Counted from the first letter of the stretch, positions 1-10,732 are shown. The stretch is 64,000 bases of DNA from Pseudovibrio japonicus (GCF_014651595.1 NZ_BMXE01000001.1:310001-374000), one strand, 5' to 3'. The notes: generated by a model not told the origin, from the letters alone. Translations and numbers: made by a program.

Positions 1-436
1 CTGCCATGACGCAATCCACGTAGCTTTGCAGGATCGGGTGCTCTTCATCTCCCCAGTAGGCATGCTGATCCTGCGCCTGATAGAGGAAGGTATCTGAGGG
101 CATCTGCCTGCCGCAGTCCGGCAGGAACCTGTCCTCCTGCAATGACTTTCGCGAATAGTGCCACTCGCGTTTGTCCAGAGCTGGCAGGTTCGCTTTTGTG
201 TCCAGCACCATGGCGCCACGGATCACGGAGTCCTCATCGCGCCGTACGCCCAGTGCACACTTGCTCATTCCAGCAAAGCCATCATGACCTGCTTTGCCTT
301 TTGAGCAAGCGCGCCATTCCCGTTTCCATCCACTCAGTTGCCCGGCAATAACTGTTGTTCCAGCAGGCAAGGTTTCTTCATTTACGAGTGAACCATAGCC
401 AAAGTAGCAAATCTGGTCGGTGGAGAGATCAGTCAC
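1..436 (-). CDS. Gamma-glutamylcyclotransferase-like protein (3' end beyond window)
   Basis: Minus-strand reading frame opening with GTG at 436 and running off the left edge (145 codons visible). The N-terminus carries FGYGSLVN, the substrate-loop signature of the gamma-glutamylcyclotransferase/AIG2-like fold, which releases 5-oxoproline from gamma-glutamyl compounds. An AGGAAG Shine-Dalgarno lies four bases upstream of the GTG. It follows gor on the same strand, separated by a terminator hairpin, so both may serve glutathione turnover (inference). The catalytic glutamate cannot be assigned because the end is missing, and a ChaC-type or other AIG2 relative is possible. Confidence 0.8.
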   Translation of the reverse strand, partial: MTDLSTDQICYFGYGSLVNEETLPAGTTVIAGQLSGWKREWRACSKGKAGHDGFAGMSKCALGVRRDEDSVIRGAMVLDTKANLPALDKREWHYSRKSLQEDRFLPDCGRQMPSDTFLYQAQDQHAYWGDEEHPILQSYVDCVMA

Positions 437-483
437 GGGTCTTCCTATTAAACTCTTGGGATGGCGAGGGTTATACACCACAA

Positions 484-514
484 AGAAAAAAGCTGCCAGC
501 GGGTGCCGACAGCT
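484..514 (-). terminator. Rho-independent terminator after gor
   Basis: On the minus strand a 10-bp stem (491-500 paired with 505-514, two G-U pairs, four-base loop) is followed by a run of T residues (complement of 485-490). It sits just downstream of the gor stop codon. Confidence 0.8.
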
Positions 515-537
515 CTTTCAAGAAAATGGTTTCAGAT

Positions 538-1917
<1,380 letters not shown>

Positions 1918-2012
1918 AACAGCCCACCTTTGTTTGCAATAGACCCTTATGCAGCGACGCTTCGTTACGCCCTAAGGTCTTATTTTATAAAAGTTAGGCA
2001 CAGACTTGGGCC

Positions 2013-2042
2013 AGATGCGCCCGAATTTCAAGGGGCGCATCT
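2013..2042. repeat. Perfect 10-bp inverted repeat between the DUF2059 gene and gor
   Basis: AGATGCGCCC at 2013-2022 and its exact complement GGGCGCATCT at 2033-2042, ten bases apart. No T-run follows on either strand, so it is not a typical intrinsic terminator. It may be an RNA-stability hairpin or a protein-binding palindrome. Confidence 0.6.
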
Positions 2043-2081
2043 GATCTAACTGTTCATTTTGGTTTGCGATTTCGTGATCGC

Positions 2082-2597
2082 TTATTGAGCGCCTGCTTCT
2101 GCGAGTTTCTTGCGCGAAATCGCAACCATATCGGTGCTGATGACGTCGCTCCACTGCTTTGCGGCACCGATGGTCAGTGCTGAAAGTGTACCGGACATAT
2201 TCGCCAGATGCTGACCTGTTTCGGAGTTGTAGAAGGCCGAGATTTCATTGAGCTCTGCTTCGGAGAAGCGACGTGCCCATACTTCGTAAATCACACGGTC
2301 CAGCTCCTTACGGCGTGCGATAAGTTCAACAGCAGCTTCATTTACAGCGGTGTCAATCTCCGCGCTCATGGCCGGGTTGGAGCGGATGAACAAAGTACGG
2401 GTCCGTTCAGCAACATCTGGAAGAATATTGTCGAAGTTCTCGATAGACCTTGTTGCACGGACAGCAGCTTTTGCAGCTTCGATGTGACTTTCAGAAATGG
2501 ATGTATCCTGAGCCATTACCGGGCTGGAAAGCAGCGTACCAGCGACAACCAGTGATGCCACACCTGCAATTGCTGCAGACTTGAACTTAGTGAGCAT
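2082..2597 (-). CDS. DUF2059 domain exported protein
   Basis: The 171-residue protein starts with a clear Sec signal peptide (MLTKFK, then a hydrophobic stretch ending SSPVMA), so a periplasmic location is expected. The C-terminal half contains the DUF2059 signature around ELNEISAFYNSETGQ. I chose ATG 2597 because GGGGGAG precedes it by seven bases and it places the signal peptide at the N-terminus; the frame stays open upstream into rpiA. The molecular function of DUF2059 is unknown. It lies 31 bp after rpiA and ahead of gor, probably one transcript. Confidence 0.88.
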   Translation of the reverse strand: MLTKFKSAAIAGVASLVVAGTLLSSPVMAQDTSISESHIEAAKAAVRATRSIENFDNILPDVAERTRTLFIRSNPAMSAEIDTAVNEAAVELIARRKELDRVIYEVWARRFSEAELNEISAFYNSETGQHLANMSGTLSALTIGAAKQWSDVISTDMVAISRKKLAEAGAQ

Positions 2598-2628
2598 AAA
2601 ATGGCTCCCCCATATTTGATCAGCTGTC

Positions 2629-3339
2629 TTAAGAGACTGTCGGGACAGCTTTCGGTTCCAAGACAAGAATTTCATCAGTACCGGCGACATAAGCCCGCAC
2701 CGCCATATCAATAAACAACCCGTGCTCAACGACACCTGGAATAACCTCCAAGCGTTTTGCCAGTGACTTCGGGTCGGCGATTGCCTTCAGATGACAATCA
2801 AGAATGTAGTTGCCGTTGTCGGTTACAAGCGGCTTATCGCCTGCCAGACGCAGGATCATTTCGCCTTGCAGCCCCTCAGCGTCGAAGCTGTTTTGCATCA
2901 TCTGCCGGGTTGCCTCAAGCCCGAATGGAACAACCTCCACGGGAAGCGGAAACTTTCCAAGAGTATCAACAGTTTTGCTTTCGTCAGCAATGACAAGCAT
3001 ACGCCCAGAGGCAGCAGCAATAATTTTTTCGCGGAGAAGTGCAGCTCCGCCGCCCTTGATGAGGTTTAATTGTGGATCAATCTCATCTGCCCCATCAATC
3101 ACCAGATCCAGCACCGGTGTTTCATCCAGTGTGGTCAATGGCACGCCCAGTTCATCACAAAGAGCCTGTGAGTAGGATGAGGCTGGTACGCCAATGATCT
3201 CAAAGCCATCCTTCACCATTTCGGCCAGAAGGCGGATCATTTCGTTGACGGTTGATCCAGAACCTATCCCCAGCTTCATACCGGGCTTAACTTCCTTGAG
3301 TGCTGCAGCTGCGGCCTGCGCCTTCAAACTCATTGCCAT
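2629..3339 (-). CDS. rpiA: Ribose-5-phosphate isomerase A
   Basis: Interconverts ribose-5-phosphate and ribulose-5-phosphate in the pentose phosphate pathway. Family motifs are present in order: phosphate-binding [12 protein letters not shown] near the N-terminus, the catalytic GADEID, and [12 protein letters not shown] with the conserved lysine and glutamate. Start at 3339 (MAMSLKAQ) gives 236 residues; ATG 3333 is the alternative and a longer frame to 3384 lacks family support. It is divergent from gph across about 240 bp and first in a unit with the DUF2059 gene and gor. Confidence 0.95.
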   Translation of the reverse strand: MAMSLKAQAAAAALKEVKPGMKLGIGSGSTVNEMIRLLAEMVKDGFEIIGVPASSYSQALCDELGVPLTTLDETPVLDLVIDGADEIDPQLNLIKGGGAALLREKIIAAASGRMLVIADESKTVDTLGKFPLPVEVVPFGLEATRQMMQNSFDAEGLQGEMILRLAGDKPLVTDNGNYILDCHLKAIADPKSLAKRLEVIPGVVEHGLFIDMAVRAYVAGTDEILVLEPKAVPTVS

Positions 3340-3577
3340 CTGACTTATTTCTCTTCCCCGGACCCGAAGCGTGTTGGGAAACAATCACCTGAAAGGGCAA
3401 TTCTGCCCAGTTATCGTGCTTGGGTCTACTCTGACATAACTCCTGCTGATTACCATGAGGTGTGTTCCCCGCCAAGCAGCAATCGACCCAACGCGCTATA
3501 GGTTATCGCTCGAATTTGACTTAAGTGCGATTTTCGTTAGGGTGGCGCGGATTTTCTCAACAGAAACGAGCCTAAAT

Positions 3578-4261
3578 ATGACAACACCAGTTCTGGTCTT
3601 CGACCTAGATGGCACTCTCCTGGAGACCATGGGAGACCTCACAGCGTCGATGAATCATGTCTTGGTAGAAGCCGGTTTTGAAGCCATTGAGCCTGAACGG
3701 GTAAGAAAAATGGTCGGTGCTGGCGTAAAAGTGTTGATGAGCCGTGGGCTTGAAGCGAACAAGATTGAAGTGACAGACGAAGTTCTGGAACCGCTGTTGG
3801 CCAAGTTTATTCGCTACTACGAAACACATATTGCGGACCACAGCCATCCGTTTCCGCAGGCGCTGGAAACAGTTGCGAAGCTGCGCAAAGCTGGCTGGAA
3901 AACTGCTATCTGTACGAATAAGTTAGAGAAGCTAGCCAAACCGCTGGTACGCGCCATGGACATGGAGCGTCTTTTCGACGCTGTTGTGGGCGGCGACACC
4001 TTCTCCAAAAACAAGCCGGATGCGATGCCGGTATTCGGTGCGATCGACATGGCCGGCGGCTCTCGCGCAGGCTCTATTTTTGTGGGCGATTCCAAGGCAG
4101 ATATCAATGCGGCGCGCAATGCGGGCCTTCCGGTGATTGCTGTTGACTTCGGGTACACAGAGATACCGGTTCGCGAATTGGGCCCTGATGTTGTGATCTC
4201 TCACTACAGCCAGCTTGAAGGGGCGGTCAAAGAGTTGAGCAAAGAGAACGCACTTTCCTAA
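3578..4261 (+). CDS. gph: Phosphoglycolate phosphatase, HAD family
   Basis: The 227-residue HAD hydrolase has motif I FDLDGTLLE at the N-terminus (nucleophile and acid/base aspartates), a helical cap, the motif II Ser/Thr region ICTNK, and motif IV VGDSKADI. This pattern matches Gph, which removes 2-phosphoglycolate arising from DNA repair or oxygenation. Start 3578 is preferred because it puts motif I about eight residues in; the frame is open upstream to 3455 without family support. Other HAD phosphatases of this subfamily, such as a pyrophosphatase, cannot be excluded. Confidence 0.88.
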   Translation: MTTPVLVFDLDGTLLETMGDLTASMNHVLVEAGFEAIEPERVRKMVGAGVKVLMSRGLEANKIEVTDEVLEPLLAKFIRYYETHIADHSHPFPQALETVAKLRKAGWKTAICTNKLEKLAKPLVRAMDMERLFDAVVGGDTFSKNKPDAMPVFGAIDMAGGSRAGSIFVGDSKADINAARNAGLPVIAVDFGYTEIPVRELGPDVVISHYSQLEGAVKELSKENALS

Positions 4262-4286
4262 CTCTTTGCTATATTGATAAGAACTT

Positions 4287-4325
4287 CTGCCGCCCCTGAG
4301 ACCTCAGCGGGCGGCAGTTTTTTTT
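4287..4325 (+). terminator. Rho-independent terminator after gph
   Basis: Nine-bp GC stem CTGCCGCCC (4287-4295) with GGGCGGCAG (4309-4317), then eight consecutive T residues. It lies 25 bp after the gph stop. Confidence 0.93.
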
Positions 4326-4511
4326 CACAGGGTCACAAAGCCGCCTCAATTCGCCCATGCAAACCTCATCATAAAATCACGTCTTGGTAGAAATTTTCGC
4401 TCAATACAGTCACATTCCCTTGCGACACAAGTAGCCGTGGAAAGCTCATTTTTTCCATAAGATTAAATCAACACGGAAATGGCGCCATTTAGGGCGTGGG
4501 TTTATAATTGC

Positions 4512-5780
4512 ATGGTTAGAGCATCACTGATTTCGCTATTTGCAATCATTTTTGCGAGTGCGCTTGCGCAATTGGCAAGCTCTGCACTGTTGACAAGCTT
4601 GCCACTTCAGATTGCCGGTCTTGGTGGATCTGCTTCACAAGCCGGTCTGGTGGCGGGGGCTTATTCCCTTGGCTTTATGGCCGGGTGTATGCGCGGTGTG
4701 CCTATGATCAACCGGATCGGACACATCCGGGCGTTCGCCGGGGCAGCTGGTTTGACAGCTCTGCTGGTATTATTATTCAAAAACACAGAAAGTATCGTCT
4801 TCTGGACAACCCTACGGTTCTTCATGGGGGCTGCATTTGCGATTCTGTTTGCCACTGCTGATGCGTGGCTGAATGAGACTGTAAAAGATGAAGTGCGGGG
4901 CCGGGTTCTTGCGGTGAACTCCATTGTTATTGGTGCAATGGCAATTCTTTCGCAGATTTTCATTGCCCGTTTCACGGATGTTCCTTTGCGGATGCTTGAA
5001 ATTCTGAGTGCCATATTGCTGGCAGCTGTGGTCCTGCTATGTCTGACCCGATCTGTGCCGCCGCGCACTTATGAGTCCAAGCGCATCAAGTTTAGAGAGT
5101 TGTGGACACGGTCTCCGGTTGCTGTGCTTGGTGCATTTGCCTCCGGGGCCATAATCACCAGCCTTTTGACGATTGTACCGTTTTCACTCTCAAAAGCGGG
5201 CGTTGGTGCCAGTACCACGGCTCTTCTGATCGCCATGCTTTATATTGGCCGCCTGATGTTCCAATGGCCGCTCGGCTCCCTTGCAGACCGCATGGACCGC
5301 AGATGGCTGATCCTCGGCTCATCCTCGCTGATTGCGGTGATTGTCGTGAGCTTGTGGATTGCAGATCCGTTTACTGGCTGGAACTCCGGTTTCCTACATA
5401 ACTATCGTCTTTTGACCATGCTGGGCCTAATTCTGGTCATTCTGGGAGGCCTCTCCTTCCCGCTGCAGTCAATCTGTGTGGCTCATGCTTTTGAGCGCAG
5501 GCCGGAGAGCAGCGTGGCATTGTCTACCTACCTACTTTTCATTTGGGCGGCAGGCAGTGTTGCAGGCCCAATGTTCATCAGTTTGATGGCGCCTGTGCTT
5601 GGCTCCAAGACGCCAGATCTGGTCCTGATTGGCCTGAGCGGCTCTTTGGCTCTGTTCACCGGGTACAGGCTTTACGTTGCGAAGTTCTTTGGGACCCGCC
5701 AATCTTCGGTCAAACTATTTCCTGCAGCCGGTGATATGCCTTACACAAGCTATCACCGTGCTCAAGCCACTGAAAAATAA
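4512..5780 (+). CDS. MFS transporter, YcaD-like
   Basis: About 422 residues with twelve predicted membrane helices. The cytoplasmic loop after helix 2 has MINRIGHIRAF and the equivalent loop in the second half has GSLADRMDRRW, the MFS motif-A duplication. The overall pattern resembles the YcaD-type subfamily of inner-membrane transporters of unknown substrate. ATG 4512 places helix 1 immediately after the start; ATG 4479 would add eleven residues and neither start has a strong Shine-Dalgarno. It follows the gph terminator, so it probably has its own promoter, and it ends at a hairpin terminator. Confidence 0.88.
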   Translation: MVRASLISLFAIIFASALAQLASSALLTSLPLQIAGLGGSASQAGLVAGAYSLGFMAGCMRGVPMINRIGHIRAFAGAAGLTALLVLLFKNTESIVFWTTLRFFMGAAFAILFATADAWLNETVKDEVRGRVLAVNSIVIGAMAILSQIFIARFTDVPLRMLEILSAILLAAVVLLCLTRSVPPRTYESKRIKFRELWTRSPVAVLGAFASGAIITSLLTIVPFSLSKAGVGASTTALLIAMLYIGRLMFQWPLGSLADRMDRRWLILGSSSLIAVIVVSLWIADPFTGWNSGFLHNYRLLTMLGLILVILGGLSFPLQSICVAHAFERRPESSVALSTYLLFIWAAGSVAGPMFISLMAPVLGSKTPDLVLIGLSGSLALFTGYRLYVAKFFGTRQSSVKLFPAAGDMPYTSYHRAQATEK

Positions 5781-5789
5781 CGGTTACGG

Positions 5790-5830
5790 GGAGGCATTCG
5801 GTTACGGTCGGGTGCCTCCTTCATTTTATT
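5790..5830 (+). terminator. Probable terminator after the MFS gene
   Basis: Stem GGAGGCA (5790-5796) with TGCCTCC (5813-5819), followed by a T-rich tract interrupted by a few other bases. Confidence 0.65.
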
Positions 5831-5926
5831 TTCAATTCTTTTGGGAAAAGTTTCGGCAGGGGCTTGCGGGAACCCGTCAAAGGCCCTAAACACCTCCTCA
5901 CGCCACACGGCGTACCACCCTAGCGG

Positions 5927-6002
<76 letters not shown>

Positions 6003-6023
6003 TTCCTTCTTAAGAAGGCATTC

Positions 6024-6056
6024 AGTCTCCCGAGTATTCGCGGAGGCTTTTTTATT
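6024..6056 (+). terminator. Terminator after tRNA-Val
   Basis: AGTCTCC (6024-6030) pairs with GGAGGCT (6042-6048, one G-U pair), with an inner CGA/TCG helix, followed by a run of T. Confidence 0.75.
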
Positions 6057-6254
6057 TTCTTCCCTCAATTTCCTTGCACGATCAGCTTGCCACCCCATAT
6101 TGGCTCAGAGGGACATCAAAGAGACAGCACCATTTGTATTTTGGCACCGGCTGCTGCAACTCTTTGTCGAGGCAAACTGTCTTTGAAGAGCAACGTTGCT
6201 TTTAGGGGGCGGGCCTCTTGAATTTGGGCGGCTTTAAAGATCGGGATCACATTC

Positions 6255-6437
6255 ATGAACCGCATATTTTTGTTTATTGGCAAAACCTTTGCAGCATCAG
6301 TGATGCTCTTCTTTTTCGTTGTCGTGTTTCAGACGGTCATGTATGGCGGACCAGCGCGTGATGTGGCAGCCTTTATTTCAGGTGCCGGCGGCGTTTCCTA
6401 CACCTCTTTTGTCGCGATCCGTAGCAAGAACACCTGA
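6255..6437 (+). CDS. Small membrane protein, unknown
   Basis: A 60-residue frame with one strongly hydrophobic segment (about residues 13-29, rich in F, V and M) and a basic N-terminus, as in a single-span membrane protein. I do not recognise a family. A weak GGGAT lies nine bases before the ATG, and the gene stops just before a bidirectional hairpin terminator, which supports it being transcribed. It could still be a chance frame. Confidence 0.5.
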   Translation: MNRIFLFIGKTFAASVMLFFFVVVFQTVMYGGPARDVAAFISGAGGVSYTSFVAIRSKNT

Positions 6438-6459
6438 CCCAGCTTTGATACTGACATGA

Positions 6460-6484
6460 AAAAGGGAGCCGAAGCTCCCTTTTA
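6460..6484. terminator. Bidirectional terminator between the small gene and trpB-like gene
   Basis: AAAAGGGAGC (6460-6469) pairs with GCTCCCTTTT (6474-6483) around a CGAA tetraloop. T-runs flank it in both orientations, so it can serve both convergent genes. Confidence 0.85.
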
Positions 6485-6487
6485 TGA

Positions 6488-7705
6488 TTAGATCTTCAGG
6501 TCATCGCCTGTACCGAAGTTATCGGCAACATAATCCAGATCCTTATCTCCGCGCCCGGACAGGTTGACCAGAATGGTCTCTCCCGGACATTCCTTGGCCA
6601 GTTTCATGGCATAAGCAACGGCGTGGGAGCTTTCCAGTGCAGGGATGATGCCCTCATAACGGGACAGAGCCCAGAACGCCTGCAGGGTTTCATCATCGGT
6701 GGCTGAGGTGTAGTGCACCTTGCCGATATCATGCAGGTAAGAGTGCTCCGGACCAACGCCTGGATAATCTAGCCCAGATGCAATTGAGTGCACCGGTGCC
6801 GGATTGCCGTCAGCGTCTTCCAGAACGCGACATTTGAAGCCGTGGAGCATGCCGGGCTTCCCGAAGGTCATTGTTGCGGCGTGCTGACCAAGCTCCGGTC
6901 CTTTACCCATTGGCTCAACACCATGCAGCTTGACGGCTTTGTCCTGAATGAAGCCAGAGAAAAGACCCATTGCGTTGGAGCCTCCACCGACACACGCCAC
7001 TGCGTGATCCGGCAGGCCGCCGGTCATTTCGGTGAACTGCTCACGGGCCTCGATTCCAACGATCTGCTGGAAGTCGCGCACCATCCGCGGGAACGGGTGT
7101 GGGCCAACCACAGAGCCAATTGCGAACAGAGCCTCATCAGCCTGCTTCAGATAGGAGGTGAAGGCAGAGTCCACGGCTTCTTTGAGTGTACGACCACCAA
7201 AGCCTACCGGAACGAGCGTTGCGCCCAGCAGCTGCATGCGGACAACATTAGGATGCTCTTTTTCGATATCCACTTCGCCCATATGAATTTCGCACTCAAG
7301 CTCGAAGTAGGCTGCAGCGGTTGCCAGCGCCACACCATGCTGCCCTGCCCCGGTTTCGGCGATGAGCTTCTTTTTGCCCATGTGCTTTGCAAGGAGCGCC
7401 TCTGCCATGCAGTGGTTGAGCTTGTGGGCGCCTGAGTGGTTCAGGTCTTCGCGCTTAAGGTAGATGTTGGCGCCAGACCCGATCCGGTTGGACAGATTAC
7501 GGGCATGAGAGACAGGGGTTGGACGCCCCTGAAAGTGTTTGCGGATGTAGCGCAGCTCGTTGATGTAGGAAGCGTCGCCGGAGATATTGTCGTAGGCTTT
7601 CGCGATCTCTTCAAACTGAGGTACGAGTTCTGGAGGTAAAAAGGCACCGCCATATTCTCCGAAATATCCTTCCTTGTTCGGAAACTCTTTTAGATAATTG
7701 TCCAT
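6488..7705 (-). CDS. trpB: Tryptophan synthase beta subunit-like PLP enzyme (stand-alone)
   Basis: A 405-residue fold-type II PLP protein. PLP lysine Lys95 lies in [11 protein letters not shown], the catalytic glutamate (Glu117) in [11 protein letters not shown], the phosphate-binding loop is GGGSNAMG, and [14 protein letters not shown] and SGRGDKD are intact, so it should make tryptophan from indole and serine. It is divergent from usual rhizobial TrpB: LNHTG.HKINN became [11 protein letters not shown], and the N-terminus is [19 protein letters not shown]. No trpA or trpF is adjacent. ATG 7705 has GGGAG nine bases upstream; ATG 7726 is less likely. It may be a second TrpB using salvaged indole, or act on another amino acid (inference). 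Confidence 0.82.
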   Translation of the reverse strand: MDNYLKEFPNKEGYFGEYGGAFLPPELVPQFEEIAKAYDNISGDASYINELRYIRKHFQGRPTPVSHARNLSNRIGSGANIYLKREDLNHSGAHKLNHCMAEALLAKHMGKKKLIAETGAGQHGVALATAAAYFELECEIHMGEVDIEKEHPNVVRMQLLGATLVPVGFGGRTLKEAVDSAFTSYLKQADEALFAIGSVVGPHPFPRMVRDFQQIVGIEAREQFTEMTGGLPDHAVACVGGGSNAMGLFSGFIQDKAVKLHGVEPMGKGPELGQHAATMTFGKPGMLHGFKCRVLEDADGNPAPVHSIASGLDYPGVGPEHSYLHDIGKVHYTSATDDETLQAFWALSRYEGIIPALESSHAVAYAMKLAKECPGETILVNLSGRGDKDLDYVADNFGTGDDLKI

Positions 7706-7840
7706 CTGCTTACACTCCCATCCCATGCTCTTGGTTTATAGCCGTGATGCTACCTTAGGCTTTGTTGGCCAATCCATCTGACAATTGGAACTAACCACCG
7801 GTTTCTTGGCAAAACTGGGACGCACCCGTGCGCACCCCAT

Positions 7841-7872
7841 AAAAAAAGCCCCAGCACGAGACCGGGGCTTTT
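7841..7872 (-). terminator. Terminator after the first dppA paralogue
   Basis: On the minus strand AAGCCCC (complement of 7864-7870) pairs with GGGGCTT (complement of 7846-7852), followed by seven T. It lies about 25 bp after the dppA stop, separating it from the trpB-like gene. Confidence 0.9.
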
Positions 7873-7895
7873 CTCATTTCAGGTTTGAACCCGAA

Positions 7896-9479
7896 TTACT
7901 TCAGGTCAACGCCGTAGAAGATGTGACCGCCGAATGGGTCGATCTTGTAGTCTTTTACGTTGACAGAGACTGGCTCAGAAACAACAGAGTGAGCGATGGT
8001 TGCCCATGGAGCTTCACGCTTGAAGACCACCTGTGCCTGCTCATAGAGCTTGGTACGCTCAGCAACATCAGCTGTTACTTTCGCTTTCTGGATCAGGTCT
8101 TCAAACTCAGCGTTACACCACTGAGCGCGGTTGGAACCGCCAACGCCGTCACAACCGAGAAGAACTGCGAGGAAGTTGTCCGGGTCACCATTATCACCGG
8201 TCCAGCCGAGAAGAACAGCACCATCGCGATCCAGTTCCTTGGAGCGCTTCAGGTACTCACCCCACTCGTAGGAAACGATCTCAACGTCAACGCCAACCTT
8301 TGCAAAGTCGCCCTGAATAACTTCAGCCATACGACGTGCGTTCGGGTTGTATGGACGCTGAACAGGCATTGCCCAGATCTTCATCTTCAGATCTTTAACG
8401 CCTTCTGCTTCCAGAGCTGCTTTTGCTGCAACCGGATCATATGGATCGTCCTGCAGGTCAGCATTGTAGGACCAGATGGTTGGTGGGATCGGGTTGGATG
8501 CAGCTTTACCTGCGCCCTGGAACACCGCACCAAGGATAGCCTGCTTGTCGATAGCCATGTTCAGCGCTTTACGCACTTTCGGGTTATCATACGGAGCCTG
8601 CTGGGTGTTGTATGCCAGATACCCAACGTTCAGACCTTCCTGCTGCATGAGGTTGACCGCTGGATCTTCCTTCATTGCTTCAATGTCTGCTGGATTCGGG
8701 AATGGCATTACATGACATTCGCCTGCTTTCAGCTTCTGATAGCGAACAGACGCATCAGGCGTGATCGCGAAAACCAGATTATCGATTGGTGCCTTGCCTG
8801 CCCAGTAGTCCGGGTTGGCTTTATAGCGGATCATCGCATCTTTCTGATAGCCAACCAGCTGGAATGGGCCGGTACCTACAGGATTCTGATCGAATGCGTC
8901 CTTATTGTCCATCATCGCATCTGCGTATTCTGCAGAGTGGATGGAAGCAAAGTCCATCGCAAGGTTTGCGATCATCGGAGCTTCAGGACGGGACAGAACG
9001 AACTTCACTGTGTAGTCGTCAACCTTCACCATCTCTGTGATGAGATCAGGCATGGACATTGCGTTGAAGTATTCGTAGTTACCGCCGGAAACGCTGAAAT
9101 ACGGATTTTCTTTGTTGCCCTGACGGTCGAACGAGAAGATCACGTCATCTGCGTTGAAATCACGCGTAGGAGCGAAGTTCTTTGTGGTGTGGAATTTCAC
9201 GCCTTTGCGAAGGTGGAAGGTGTATTCCTTGCCATCTTCGGACACTTCCCAGCTCTCAGCAAGGCCAGGAACAATTTTTGTTGTGCCGCGCTCGAATTCA
9301 ACCAGTTTGTTGAAAATCTGGCGGGAAGAGGCGTCAAATGTTGTGCCTGCTGTGTAAAGAGCTGGCGTAAAGCCCTCAGGAGAACCTTCTGAGCAGTACA
9401 CAAGCGTTTTAGCCATGGTTGGTGCAGCAAATGCCATTGTTGCAGCCATGACACTGCCCATAAGAATTGATTTTTTCAT
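7896..9479 (-). CDS. dppA: Peptide ABC transporter substrate-binding protein, paralogue 1
   Basis: A 527-residue periplasmic binding protein of the SBP_bac_5 (DppA/OppA) family. A signal peptide (MKKSILMGS..., cleaved near ATMAFAAPTMA) precedes KTLVYCSEGSPEGFTP, the typical mature DppA start; family landmarks include LAESWEVSEDGKEYTF, NPVGTGPFQLVGY and DNGDPDN. ATG 9479 has GGGGA eight bases upstream. It lies downstream of dppF, with 425 bp and a hairpin between them, so it is probably transcribed separately. It closely resembles the second binding protein at 13.6-15.2 kb, about three quarters identical by eye. Confidence 0.93.
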   Translation of the reverse strand: MKKSILMGSVMAATMAFAAPTMAKTLVYCSEGSPEGFTPALYTAGTTFDASSRQIFNKLVEFERGTTKIVPGLAESWEVSEDGKEYTFHLRKGVKFHTTKNFAPTRDFNADDVIFSFDRQGNKENPYFSVSGGNYEYFNAMSMPDLITEMVKVDDYTVKFVLSRPEAPMIANLAMDFASIHSAEYADAMMDNKDAFDQNPVGTGPFQLVGYQKDAMIRYKANPDYWAGKAPIDNLVFAITPDASVRYQKLKAGECHVMPFPNPADIEAMKEDPAVNLMQQEGLNVGYLAYNTQQAPYDNPKVRKALNMAIDKQAILGAVFQGAGKAASNPIPPTIWSYNADLQDDPYDPVAAKAALEAEGVKDLKMKIWAMPVQRPYNPNARRMAEVIQGDFAKVGVDVEIVSYEWGEYLKRSKELDRDGAVLLGWTGDNGDPDNFLAVLLGCDGVGGSNRAQWCNAEFEDLIQKAKVTADVAERTKLYEQAQVVFKREAPWATIAHSVVSEPVSVNVKDYKIDPFGGHIFYGVDLK

Positions 9480-9848
9480 TTCTCGTGTCCCCAATCACCT
9501 AAAGTGAATGCAAAAGCCGGAGCTTTTGATCATTTGTTGAAGCTGCTTAGTGCAGTTCTTCTCATAGGATTTTGCAGCACGTGCCAAAGACTCACCTCAA
9601 GCCTATGAACCCCTTCCCTTGGGAGGGGCCGTAGTCAGGATCGTGTCAGGAAGAGATAGCGCGGACAGAGCACAAGATTGGTCCCCCCCTCCGCTGCGTT
9701 GTGTCCTCCCCAGCACACCTGTTACGCAACAGCTACAAACGGGGATACCTTATACGTAATTTTCGGTAAAATCTCCTCTAAATTGCGAATTTTTCAAAGA
9801 ATTTGTTTCAACATTGCATGGATTGGGGAAAATAGTTAATGAAACGAC
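9480..9848. promoter_or_regulatory. Gene-free control region of dppA paralogue 1
   Basis: No convincing gene. It holds the 5' leader of dppA on the minus strand, with a perfect hairpin CAAAAGC (9511-9517)/GCTTTTG (9522-9528) just upstream of the Shine-Dalgarno and a second stem CCCCTTCC/GGGAGGGG near 9608-9626. The distal part, 9740-9840, is AT-rich and is the likely promoter zone, but I cannot place -35/-10 boxes with confidence. Confidence 0.5.
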
Positions 9849-9880
9849 AAAGGGCAGCTCCCTTAAGGGAACCGCCCTTT
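9849..9880 (-). terminator. Hairpin terminator after dppF
   Basis: AAAGGGC (from 9850) pairs with GCCCTTT ending at 9880, with inner CCC/GGG pairing, 25 bp after the dppF stop. The T-run is stronger on the plus-strand side, so termination on the minus strand may be incomplete, allowing some read-through into dppA paralogue 1. Confidence 0.65.
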
Positions 9881-9904
9881 CATTTTTTCAACTGTCAAAT
9901 CAGC

Positions 9905-10732
9905 TTAGCGAGATGCAGCCAGACGCGCTTTGATGTGTGCTACATCTGCCCGTGGTGTCGCGTTAAACAATGTCTGGGTGTACTCATGCTGAGGATTCCC
10001 AAACACTTCGTCGCGCGTTCCGTATTCCACCACTTCACCGAAATACATCACCATGACCTTGTCTGCGATATAACGCACCACTGACAGATCGTGGGAGATG
10101 AACAGGTAAGTCAGGTTGAACTCGTCCTGCAAATCAGCGAGCAGATTGAGGATCTGTGCCTGAACGGACAGGTCCAACGCTGAAACCGGCTCATCAAGAA
10201 TGAGCAGAGACGGGTTGAGCATCAAGGACCGGCCAATGGCAACACGCTGGCGCTGACCGCCCGAGAACATGTGCGGGTAGCGATTGAAGTGCTCAGGACC
10301 AAGGCCAACCTTGACCAGCATTTCCATCGCTTTGTCCCGACGTTCTGCTGGTGGCATGTCGGTGTTGATCATGAGCGGCTCAGTGAGAACGTCACCGATA
10401 CGCTGGCGCGGGTTCAGAGATCCATAAGGGTTCTGGAACACGATTTGCACTTTGGAGCGCATCTCTCTGGAAAGCTTTTCCTTGGAGATGTCGATCCGGT
10501 TGCCTTCGATCAGGAGCTCGCCGTCCGTTGCCGGATCGATCAAGGTCAGAATACGGGCAAGTGTGGACTTGCCGCAGCCTGATTCCCCAACCACGGCAAG
10601 GGTCTTGCCACGTTCCAGACTAAAGCTGATGCCCTTCAGTGCACGGTTGACGTGCTCTTTGCCAAACAGGCCTTCTTTTGTCCGGTATTCGCGCACCAGA
10701 TTGCGCGCTTCAAGGATAATATCGTCAGCCAT
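9905..10732 (-). CDS. dppF: Dipeptide ABC transporter ATPase, DppF type
   Basis: A 275-residue ABC ATPase energising peptide import at the inner membrane. Walker A is GESGCGKST, the signature FSGGQRQRVAIGR, Walker B LLILDEPVSALD, and the H-loop ISHDLSVV. NPYGSLNPR after the Q-loop is characteristic of the OppF/DppF subunit. Its ATG shares one base with the dppD stop (TAATG), implying translational coupling. The C-terminal oligopeptide-transporter extension is present but short. Confidence 0.95.
   Translation of the reverse strand: MADDIILEARNLVREYRTKEGLFGKEHVNRALKGISFSLERGKTLAVVGESGCGKSTLARILTLIDPATDGELLIEGNRIDISKEKLSREMRSKVQIVFQNPYGSLNPRQRIGDVLTEPLMINTDMPPAERRDKAMEMLVKVGLGPEHFNRYPHMFSGGQRQRVAIGRSLMLNPSLLILDEPVSALDLSVQAQILNLLADLQDEFNLTYLFISHDLSVVRYIADKVMVMYFGEVVEYGTRDEVFGNPQHEYTQTLFNATPRADVAHIKARLAASR

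Noticed and set aside
7785-9392. A 535-codon plus-strand open frame opposite dppA paralogue 1
   Set aside because: It is antisense to a clear binding-protein gene; the Cys- and His-rich translation is typical of a shadow frame.
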